From Alphaproteobacteria bacterium (lineage in GTDB: Bacteria > Pseudomonadota > Alphaproteobacteria > Sphingomonadales > Sphingomonadaceae): 5,115 nt of DNA. The stretch's first letter is position 1. Each line of letters begins with the position of its first letter. Positions 1 through 5,115 of the stretch are shown one piece after another. Under the pieces are notes generated by a model. It did not search any database, was not told the origin of the DNA, and saw only the letters and a program-made list of their open reading frames with translations. The position numbers and the translations under genes were made by a program. The stretch spans positions 1 to 5,115 of the forward strand of contig VBAE01000122.1 in assembly GCA_005882415.1 (NCBI GenBank), given 5' to 3'.

Positions 1-94
1 CGCGCTGGAACTCGGTGCGCGTGGGCGGGTGCGCTTCGGCACGGCGCCTGCCGCGCGACTGCGCCGGGTCGCAGGCATACGGCGCGAGCTCCAT
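1..94 (-). CDS. dgt: Deoxyguanosinetriphosphate triphosphohydrolase (dGTPase-like), N-terminal end only
   Basis: An ATG at 94 opens a frame that runs off the left edge after 31 codons: MELAPYACDPAQSRGRRRAE followed by AHPPTRTEFQR. The S-R-G-R-R then P-P-x-R-[TS]-E-F-Q-R pattern is the N-terminal hallmark of the Dgt family, where it precedes the D-R-D-R-I-x-H-S-x-A-F-R-R-L segment of the HD-type metal-dependent hydrolase. Members remove triphosphate from dNTPs in the cytoplasm. The catalytic HD residues are outside the window. The start follows the aroB stop by four bases (AGCG) with no strong Shine-Dalgarno sequence, so coupling to aroB translation is likely. Gene order aroK-aroB-dgt is common in Burkholderiales, which supports the call despite the short fragment. 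Confidence 0.9.
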   Translation of the reverse strand, partial: MELAPYACDPAQSRGRRRAEAHPPTRTEFQR

Positions 95-98
95 CGCT

Positions 99-1120
99 TC
101 AGCCCGTCGCCGAGCAGTGCTCGATCACCTCGCGCACCAGCGCGTCGGGCGCCGGCCGCATCGACGCGCTGCCGGGCCGGTCGATCACGATGAAGCGGAT
201 CTCGCCGGCTTCGGCCTTCTTGTCCAGTCGCATGAGCTCGAGGAAGCGCTGCGCTCCCAGTGCAGGGGCCAGCACCGGCAGCTTCGCATCGCGGATGATG
301 CGCGTGAGCCGTTCGACGAAAGCGGCATCCACGAGTCTCAGCCTTTGCGACAGGTGCGAAGCCATGACCATGCCGCACGCGACCGCCTCGCCATGCAGCC
401 ACTTGCCGTAGCCCAGCCCGGCTTCGATGGCATGCCCGAAGGTGTGGCCGAAATTGAGGATCGCGCGCAGGCCCGACTCGCGCTCGTCCACTCCGACCAC
501 GGCGGCCTTGATCTCGCAGCTGCGGCGCACCGCGTGTGCCAGCAGGACCGGGTCGCGGGCCACGAGGCCGGCCAGGTTCTTCTCGATCCACTCGAGAAAC
601 GCCATGTCGGCGATCGGCCCGTACTTGATCACTTCGGCAAGGCCTGCGCTGAACTCGCGCGGCGGCAGCGTCGAGAGCGTGTCCAGGTCGCACACGACGA
701 CGCGCGGCTGGTAGAACGCGCCGACCATGTTCTTGCCGAGCGGGTCATGTAGCAGGCCGCGGCGAATCCGGCCATGTCGCCCACCACGCCGCCGCCCAGC
801 GCATAGACAACCGTCTTGCGGTCGCAGCCCGCCGCGAGCAACTCGTCGAAGATGCGATTGAGCACCTGCCAGTTCTTGTGCTCTTCGCCGTCGGGCAGTT
901 CAACGACGCGCACCTGCTTGTGCCGGGACGCAATCGCGCGCGCGAGTTTTTGCGCATACAGCGGCGCAACGGTCGTGTTGGTCACGATGAGCGCCTGCGA
1001 CGAGGACGGCACATCGTCCCACGCGGCTGGATCGGCGAGCAGCCCGCGGCCGATGAGGATGCGGTAGCTGCGCTCGCCCAGGGCGATGGCGACTTGTTCG
1101 CGCTCGGAAACGGGGGACAT
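99..1120 (-). pseudogene. aroB: 3-dehydroquinate synthase AroB, broken by an internal deletion and frameshift
   Basis: AroB converts DAHP to 3-dehydroquinate, the second shikimate-pathway step, using NAD and a divalent metal. From the ATG at 1120, residues 1-125 match the family, including LPDGEEHKN and the NAD-binding ALGGGVVGDMAGFAAACYM. The frame then turns to unrelated sequence and stops at 629. The family sequence resumes in another frame at PLGKNMVGAFYQPRVVV (from 743) and runs to a TGA at 99. It keeps the metal ligands: Glu in GLAEVIKYG and His in GHTFGHA and WLHGEA. Missing are the 27-28 residues normally joining the halves, including QVPTTLL and VDSSVGGKT, whose Asp and Lys line the active site. 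The missing DNA is about 82 bases. Adding it back gives about 367 residues, a normal length. Neither fragment should be an active enzyme. Strong conservation on both sides suggests a recent deletion or an assembly error. The gap from aroK is nine bases. Confidence 0.93.
743..748 (-). other. Junction of the aroB deletion
   Basis: Reading the minus strand, TACATG encodes the last family-like residues (Tyr-Met, frame of the ATG at 1120). After two bases, CCGCTCGGC encodes Pro-Leu-Gly in the frame that ends at 99. The two intervening bases fit the end of the His codon that normally precedes PLGKN. This places the loss at 27 codons plus one base if the family length holds; any alternative must leave the same remainder modulo three. 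No insertion-sequence remnant or target duplication is visible. Confidence 0.85.
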
Positions 1121-1129
1121 GCCCGCAGT

Positions 1130-1651
1130 TTAATTGCGGCCGGGAATCGCGCCCGCAAGCTCGAGCTGCATCAGGATCATGTTGACCAGCGTGGGCACCG
1201 ACGGCCGCCCGGTCTCGATGATGAAGTGGGCGGTCGCGCGGTACAGCGGGTCGCGCTCCTCGTGCAGTTCGCGCAAGCGCTGCAGCGGGTCTGCAACCTG
1301 CAGCAGCGGCCGCCCCTTGTCATGGCGCAGGCGCCGGAACACGTCCTCGGGCGTGCTGCGCAGGTAGACGACGTGTGCGGCCGAGTGCAAGCGTTCGCGG
1401 GTCGTCTCGCGCAGCACCGCGCCACCCCCGGTCGCGATCACCCCTTCGGTGGCGCACAGGCCGTGAATGACTTCCTCTTCGATGTCGCGGAAGGCGGCTT
1501 CGCCTTCGCGCTCGAAAAACAAGCGGATCGAGCAGCCGATGCGCTGCTCGATTGCGTTGTCCGAGTCCGTGAAGGACAGGCCGAGACGGCGCGCCAGCTG
1601 CCGCCCGACCGTCGATTTACCGGATCCGGGCAGCCCGACAAGCGCGATCAC
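1130..1651 (-). CDS. aroK: Shikimate kinase AroK
   Basis: The 173-residue cytoplasmic P-loop kinase phosphorylates shikimate at the 3-hydroxyl with ATP, the fifth step of the shikimate pathway. Visible features are the Walker A loop GLPGSGKST (6-14), DSD at 29-31 (D31 matching the shikimate-binding Asp), R55 in the GEAAFR segment (the second shikimate-binding Arg), GGG at 75-77, the lid Arg in KGRPLL (R114), and R138 in PLYRATA. Length is normal for the family. The start is GTG at 1651: an overlapping ATG at 1653 is out of frame, and no other start codon precedes in frame. It leaves only five residues before the P-loop, at the short end for AroK. No clear Shine-Dalgarno sequence is present. 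The GTG lies one base after the lipoprotein stop (TGATGTG), suggesting translation depends on coupling to that gene. Confidence 0.96.
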   Translation of the reverse strand: MIALVGLPGSGKSTVGRQLARRLGLSFTDSDNAIEQRIGCSIRLFFEREGEAAFRDIEEEVIHGLCATEGVIATGGGAVLRETTRERLHSAAHVVYLRSTPEDVFRRLRHDKGRPLLQVADPLQRLRELHEERDPLYRATAHFIIETGRPSVPTLVNMILMQLELAGAIPGRN

Positions 1652-1652
1652 A

Positions 1653-2852
1653 TCAAGGGCACAGGGGCGTCGCCGGCGGCGGGGGCTCGGCAGGTGCCTG
1701 GATCGTGACCGTGGACGTGGCCGTCTGGCCCAGCGAATCGACCGCCGTGATGACGACGTTCGGGTTTCCGCAGACCACGCTGGTGGTCTTCGTCAACTTG
1801 ACGGTCGTGCCCGAGGCCGACCCGCTGACCGACGCCGGCACGGAGATCAGCGACGGATCGCTGCTGAACAACTGCACCGTCCCGACGCCGCCGTAAAGGA
1901 CTTCGTTCACGACGACGGCCCCTGAGCCACCGGTGATCGTGACGGTCGAAGGTGCCAGGTTGATCGCGTTCGTACCCGCACGCCCGGTCAGCGTGAACAC
2001 CGCGGTGTTGTTGCCGGAGTCGCGCACGACGATCGTGTCCGTGCCGACGGCCTGCTTGACCACCACGCGCAGGATGTCACCCGAGGGGTTGGCGGTGAAT
2101 GCGCCGGTCGCGGACAGCGTGCCGACGTCCACGTCGGCGGCGTCCGGGAAGCCCTCGACGATGCTGAACGGCGCCGATCCGCCCGAGATGGTGGAATAAA
2201 CCGTATCACCGATGAAAGCGCTGACGCTCGTCGGGTTCACCGTCATCTGGGAAGTCGCAACCGTCACCCCGAGTGTGACCGCCGTGTTGAGCGCATCGCG
2301 CACGATGACCGAAGCCGCACCCGAGGTCAGGCCCGTGATCGTCACGGTGGTGGGCGTCGTGAGGGTCGCGGTGGCAACTGCCGTGTTGCTGCTCGTCACG
2401 CTGTAGGGCGCCACGCCTCCGCTGATTCCGTATGTCTGCGCGCTGCCCACACCGCGCGAGAGGGTGATGGCGCTGGGCGCCGTCGTGCGCAGGTCGGCCA
2501 CCGTGATGCTCACCGTCGAGGAAACCACCGCATTGGTCGCGTCCATCACGTTGATCGTCGCGGTGCCGGGGCCGGCACCGGTGATCGCCAGGCTCGTGCC
2601 CGTCACCGCCGCCGTCGCGATGCCGGTGTTGTTGCTGACCGCCGAATAGGGCGCCGTACCCCCGCTGATCGCGAACGTCTGGGTATCGCCCATCCGCATC
2701 GACAGACCCGTGGGGACAGTCGTCGAAAGCGGGAGCGCGGTGCTGCCGCCGCCGCTGCCGCCGGTCGTGCCGGGGCTGCCCCCGCCTCCACCGCACGCGG
2801 CAAGGGCAGCCGCGAGCAGCATCACTGCAATCCGTCTGGTCAACTTCATCAT
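1653..2852 (-). CDS. Predicted outer-membrane lipoprotein with Ig-like repeats, function unknown
   Basis: The 399-residue protein is a predicted lipoprotein. Residues 1-19 form a signal peptide (K3, R6, R7, then a hydrophobic run) ending in the lipobox L17-A-A-C20. The residue after Cys is Gly, which by the usual sorting rule does not retain the protein in the inner membrane. A Gly/Ser linker spans 21-37. Three clear Ig-like units follow at about 55-118, 136-198 and 215-290, each with an ISGG-x-APYS or APFS motif and spaced about 80 residues apart. A more divergent fourth unit covers about 316-385. The tail is Pro-rich, and C361 and C398 could pair. The fold resembles bacterial Ig-like (Big_2-type) domains, but no specific family was recognised. 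The gene starts 35 bases after pilQ and ends one base before the aroK start, so it probably belongs to the same operon. A surface, adhesive or PilQ-accessory role is only inference from that position. It does not look like a classic TPR-type pilotin such as PilF/PilW. Confidence 0.85.
   Translation of the reverse strand: MMKLTRRIAVMLLAAALAACGGGGGSPGTTGGSGGGSTALPLSTTVPTGLSMRMGDTQTFAISGGTAPYSAVSNNTGIATAAVTGTSLAITGAGPGTATINVMDATNAVVSSTVSITVADLRTTAPSAITLSRGVGSAQTYGISGGVAPYSVTSSNTAVATATLTTPTTVTITGLTSGAASVIVRDALNTAVTLGVTVATSQMTVNPTSVSAFIGDTVYSTISGGSAPFSIVEGFPDAADVDVGTLSATGAFTANPSGDILRVVVKQAVGTDTIVVRDSGNNTAVFTLTGRAGTNAINLAPSTVTITGGSGAVVVNEVLYGGVGTVQLFSSDPSLISVPASVSGSASGTTVKLTKTTSVVCGNPNVVITAVDSLGQTATSTVTIQAPAEPPPPATPLCP
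1698..2690 (-). repeat. Protein-level Ig-like repeats in the lipoprotein gene
   Basis: Four consecutive units of roughly 65-75 residues, spaced about 80 residues apart in the first three, start at about 2690, 2447, 2210 and 1907 on the minus strand. Units 1 and 2 are closest: both have G-x-x-QT-[FY]-x-ISGG-x-APYS, then a short loop with N-T-x-[IV]-A-T-A, then a beta-rich end with [MR]-D-A-x-N. Unit 3 keeps ISGGSAPFS but has a longer middle. Unit 4 has lost ISGG and is recognised by its end, ITAVDSLGQTATSTVTI. The DNA copies are degenerate, so this is an old duplication. Confidence 0.65.
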
Positions 2853-2859
2853 TTGGATT

Positions 2860-2865
2860 TCCTGT
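2860..2865 (-). promoter_or_regulatory. Ribosome binding site of the lipoprotein gene
   Basis: ACAGGA on the minus strand lies seven bases before the ATG at 2852 (the gene starts ATG ATG AAG). It supports the first of the two adjacent Met codons as start and shows that the gene can be initiated independently of pilQ. No promoter-like sequence is evident in the 35-base gap. Confidence 0.7.
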
Positions 2866-2887
2866 GGGTTTTCGATTGCGATCGCGT

Positions 2888-5011
2888 TCAGCGGACCGCG
2901 CTGCGGTCTGAAATCATCTTGGGCGTGATGAACACGAGCATTTCCTGCTTGTTCGTACTGCGCGAACGCGCCTTGAACAGGTTGCCGGCGATCGGGATGT
3001 CCCCGAGCAGCGGCACCTTGGTTTCCGTGTCGCTTTCAGTGAGCTCGAAGATGCCGCCGATGACCACCGTGCCGCCGTTCTCCACCAGCACCTGCGTCTT
3101 GATGTGCTTGGTGTTGATGGCGATGCCCGCCGCGGTGGTCTCGCCGCGGCTGTCCTTGTTGATGTCCAGGTCGAGCAGGATGTTGCCTTCCGGCGTGATC
3201 TGCGGCGTGACCTCGAGCTTGAGCGTCGCGCGGCGGAAAGCGACTGAAGTCGCGCCGCTGGAAGTTGCCTGCTGGTAGGGGAATTCCGTGCCCTGCTCGA
3301 TCAGTGCCTTCTGGTTGTGGGCGGTGACGATACGCGGGCTCGACACCAGCTTGCCCTTGCCGTCCGCCTCGAGGGCCGTGAGCTCCAGGTTCAGGAAGCG
3401 GTTGGCGGCTGCGGAGAACAGCGAGATCGCCACCGCTGCGGGGCTGTAGCCGCCCTGGCCCGTGGCCGGCAGGTTGACGAAGCTCGTGTTCAAGGTGGTC
3501 GGGATGACGCTGCTTTCGCCGGTCTGGCCGGTCACGGCGTCGTAGCTGCCGCCGATCGAGACGCGGTTGTTGCCGCTCACCTGGTAGCCCGTGTCGCCGC
3601 CGCGGATGCCGCGCAGGTCGCTGCCGCCCAGGCGCACGCCCAGCGAGCGGCCGAAGGAATCGGAAGCTTCGACGATGCGCGCCTCAATCAGCACCTGGCG
3701 CACCGGGATGTCCAGCTTGGCGATCAGGTCACGCACGGCGTCCAGCCGCGACGCGATGTCGGTCACGAACACCTGGTTCGTGCGCGGCTCGGCGATGACG
3801 CTGCCGCGCGCCGTGATGATGCGGGCGGCACCGGTGCCGGAGCTGATCTGCGCCGCGATGTCGGCGGCCTTGGTGTAATTGAGCTGGAAGGCCTCGGTGC
3901 GCACGGGCTCCAGGCTCTGGATCTGCGCGCGCGACTCGAGGTCGAGCTTTTCCTTCGCCGCGATTTCATCCTTCGGCGCGATCCACAGCACGTTGCCGCT
4001 CTTGCGCATGCCCAGGCCCTTGGCCTGCAACACGATGTCCAGCGCCTGGTCCCAAGGCACGTCCTTCAGGCGCAGCGTGACCGATCCGGAAACCGAGTCG
4101 GATGTCACCACGTTGAAGTTCGTGAAGTCCGCGATCACCTGCAGCAGCGCGCGCACTTCGATGTTCTGGAAGTTCAGCGACAGCTTTTCGCCGCTGAAGC
4201 CCGGGCCCTGCGACAGGCGGTTCGGGTCGACCTTCTGCTGGCGCACTTCCACCACGAACTGGTTGTCGCTCTGGTAGGCGCTGTGCTCCCACAGGCCGCG
4301 CGGCTCGATCGTCACGCGCACGCGGTCGCCCACCTGCGTGGTCGTCACGGTTTGCACCGGGGTGCCGAAGTCGGTGACGTCCAGGCGCCGGCGCAGGCCC
4401 TCGGGCAGCGAGGACTTCAGGAATTCGACGATCAGGCTCTGGCCCTGCTGGCGGATGTCGACGCCGATCTGGTTGCTGGGCAGCCCGACGATGATGCGGG
4501 CCGAAGCGTCGGTGCCACGGCGGAAGTCGAGGTCGCGGATCGGCTGCACTTCGACGTTGCGGCTTTCGGCGAAGGCCGACTGCTGCGCGGGTGTCGGGGC
4601 GGCGGCCGTGGAGTTGTCGAAGACGACGATCAGCGACTTGCCCTGCAGCTGCGCGCGATAGCTCGACGCGGCCTTGAGGTTGACGACCAGGCGTGTGCGG
4701 TCACCGGCTTGCACCACGTTCACCGAGCGCACGTTGCCCTGGTTGATCTCGACGACGTTGCGGCCCAGGCCGTTGGTCGCGCCCGGCACGTCCAGCGCGA
4801 TGCGCGCGGGGGCCTGGATGGAGAAGCCTGCGGGCACTGCGGCGAGCGGCTGCGAGAAGTCGACGCGGATGACCTCGACGCCTCCCTGGATCGAGCCCGT
4901 TATGGCTTCGACCGCGTTCTGCGCGCGTGCGGGAAGGGCCAGCGACGCGACGGCGAACGCGAACGCGAACGCCCATGCCTGCCTCCAGGTGATCTTCATG
5001 TTCTTGTTCAT
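2888..5011 (-). CDS. pilQ: PilQ, type IV pilus outer-membrane secretin
   Basis: The 707-residue protein is a full-length secretin, forming the outer-membrane channel through which the type IV pilus passes. Residues 1-30 are a signal peptide: Lys/Arg at 3, 6 and 10, a hydrophobic core rich in Ala/Phe, and likely cleavage after ALPARA at 30. Two AMIN-type beta domains follow (about 33-131 and 152-257), which in the family bind peptidoglycan. The N0/STN domain is about 275-347 (LSLNFQNIEVRALLQVIADF), the N1/secretin_N domain about 373-436, and the secretin barrel about 437-700. The barrel contains VVIGGIFE (649-656) and the signature VPLLGDIPIAGNLFK (666-680), ending in MLVFITPKMI. The start at 5011 was chosen over an in-frame ATG 45 bases upstream because AGAGAGG lies five bases before it, the signal peptide begins there, and it overlaps the pilP stop in ATGA. 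The length is normal for betaproteobacterial PilQ. No defects were seen. Confidence 0.97.
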   Translation of the reverse strand: MNKNMKITWRQAWAFAFAFAVASLALPARAQNAVEAITGSIQGGVEVIRVDFSQPLAAVPAGFSIQAPARIALDVPGATNGLGRNVVEINQGNVRSVNVVQAGDRTRLVVNLKAASSYRAQLQGKSLIVVFDNSTAAAPTPAQQSAFAESRNVEVQPIRDLDFRRGTDASARIIVGLPSNQIGVDIRQQGQSLIVEFLKSSLPEGLRRRLDVTDFGTPVQTVTTTQVGDRVRVTIEPRGLWEHSAYQSDNQFVVEVRQQKVDPNRLSQGPGFSGEKLSLNFQNIEVRALLQVIADFTNFNVVTSDSVSGSVTLRLKDVPWDQALDIVLQAKGLGMRKSGNVLWIAPKDEIAAKEKLDLESRAQIQSLEPVRTEAFQLNYTKAADIAAQISSGTGAARIITARGSVIAEPRTNQVFVTDIASRLDAVRDLIAKLDIPVRQVLIEARIVEASDSFGRSLGVRLGGSDLRGIRGGDTGYQVSGNNRVSIGGSYDAVTGQTGESSVIPTTLNTSFVNLPATGQGGYSPAAVAISLFSAAANRFLNLELTALEADGKGKLVSSPRIVTAHNQKALIEQGTEFPYQQATSSGATSVAFRRATLKLEVTPQITPEGNILLDLDINKDSRGETTAAGIAINTKHIKTQVLVENGGTVVIGGIFELTESDTETKVPLLGDIPIAGNLFKARSRSTNKQEMLVFITPKMISDRSAVR
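4953..4972. repeat. Short tandem hexanucleotide repeat in the pilQ signal peptide
   Basis: The plus strand carries three perfect copies of GCGAAC plus two further bases. On the coding strand these give alternating Ala and Phe codons, the AFAFAFA stretch (about residues 14-20) in the hydrophobic core of the PilQ signal peptide. Gain or loss of one unit would stay in frame and change the core by two residues. It may simply reflect Ala/Phe codon choice. Confidence 0.7.
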
Positions 5012-5115
5012 CTCGACCTCTCTTGCAGTTGCAATGTCGCCTGGCGCTCTGTCCATTCCCCGGCGGCGTCCTGCACGATCTCGCGCAGCACGATCTCGGT
5101 TTCACCGACCTTCAC
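5008..5115 (-). CDS. pilP: PilP, type IV pilus inner-membrane lipoprotein, C-terminal end only
   Basis: This is the last 35 codons of a gene that enters from the right edge. The frame reads VKVGETEIVLREIVQDAAGE and then WTERQATLQLQERSR before a TGA stop. The E-I-V-L-R-E-I-V-Q-D segment followed by W-x-E-R and L-x-L-Q-E is what I recognise as the end of the beta domain of betaproteobacterial PilP. In the family, PilP is an inner-membrane-anchored lipoprotein whose periplasmic domain links the PilM-PilN-PilO platform to the N-terminal part of the PilQ secretin. Its stop overlaps the pilQ start as ATGA (5008-5011), typical of translational coupling and consistent with the usual pilMNOPQ order. 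The N-terminus, lipobox and most of the protein lie outside the window. The identification rests on the short tail plus context. Confidence 0.92.
   Translation of the reverse strand: MKVGETEIVLREIVQDAAGEWTERQATLQLQERSR
5017..5023 (-). promoter_or_regulatory. Ribosome binding site of pilQ
   Basis: On the minus strand AGAGAGG stands five bases before the ATG at 5011, inside the last codons of pilP. It favours MNKNMKITW as the true PilQ N-terminus over the upstream in-frame ATG at 5056, which would add 15 charged residues before the signal peptide. Confidence 0.75.

Noticed and set aside
15..752. Plus-strand open frame (245 codons) opposite the 3' part of aroB
   Set aside because: It is antisense to conserved AroB sequence, has low-complexity Arg/His/Ala composition and no family signature.
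629..1120. Programmed ribosomal frameshift as the explanation for the split aroB
   Set aside because: No slippery sequence is visible at the junction, and conserved residues are physically missing, so a frame change alone would not restore the protein.
878..1708. Long plus-strand open frame (276 codons) opposite aroK and the 5' part of aroB
   Set aside because: It lies antisense to well-identified aroK and aroB, has no recognisable domain and is Arg/Gln/Ala-rich, as expected for a shadow frame in GC-rich DNA.
2206..2796. Minus-strand open frame (196 codons) in another frame of the lipoprotein gene
   Set aside because: Its Arg/Gly/His/Asp-rich sequence is the +1-type reading of the repetitive lipoprotein gene, which itself has a signal peptide, lipobox and ribosome binding site.
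2705..2800. GC-rich, repetitive-looking stretch near the start of the lipoprotein gene
   Set aside because: It encodes the Gly/Ser linker after the lipobox cysteine; the base repetition follows from Gly codons and is not a CRISPR, operator or terminator.
2853..2887. Possible terminator or promoter between pilQ and the lipoprotein gene
   Set aside because: It holds only an 8-base palindrome GCGATCGC (2878-2885) and the ribosome binding site. There is no stem-loop with a T-run and no convincing -35/-10 pair.
5012..5056. Fifteen-codon upstream extension of PilQ
   Set aside because: It would place charged residues before a good signal peptide. The downstream ATG has the ribosome binding site and the ATGA overlap with pilP.

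Overview
The window is a GC-rich stretch in which every supported gene lies on the minus strand, so it reads from right to left. The order is end of pilP, pilQ, a lipoprotein gene, aroK, aroB, start of dgt. The pilP-pilQ-aroK-aroB-dgt order is a familiar betaproteobacterial arrangement. Together with protein wording such as the AroK start MIALVGLPGSGKST and the PilP tail EIVLREIVQDAAGEW, it points to a Burkholderiales member, probably Comamonadaceae-like (Variovorax/Ramlibacter type). This placement is inferred from gene order and remembered family sequences, not from a search.

Right part (5115-2888): the last 35 codons of pilP overlap the ATG of pilQ in an ATGA junction. pilQ is complete and encodes the outer-membrane secretin of the type IV pilus, with two AMIN domains, N0 and N1 domains and a secretin barrel. 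Its signal peptide contains a small hexanucleotide tandem repeat.

Middle (2852-1653): 35 bases after pilQ, with its own good ribosome binding site, is a 399-residue predicted lipoprotein. It has a lipobox cysteine, a glycine linker and about four Ig-like repeats of roughly 80 residues. It sits between pilQ and aroK, which are usually adjacent, and is the least explained gene here. Its stop is one base from the GTG start of aroK.

Left part (1651-1): aroK (shikimate kinase) is intact. aroB (3-dehydroquinate synthase) is broken: after residue 125 the family sequence jumps straight to the PLGKN motif in another frame. About 82 bases are missing, taking 27-28 residues that include the VDSSVGGKT active-site segment. 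Both flanks are otherwise well conserved, so this is either a recent deletion or an assembly error. dgt (dNTP triphosphohydrolase) starts four bases after the aroB stop and runs off the left edge.

The genes are packed with overlaps or gaps of at most 35 bases and probably share one transcript. No internal promoter, terminator, RNA gene, insertion sequence or CRISPR array was seen. I found no convincing new multi-gene system. The two items worth a second look are the aroB lesion and the Ig-like lipoprotein inside the pilus/shikimate operon.
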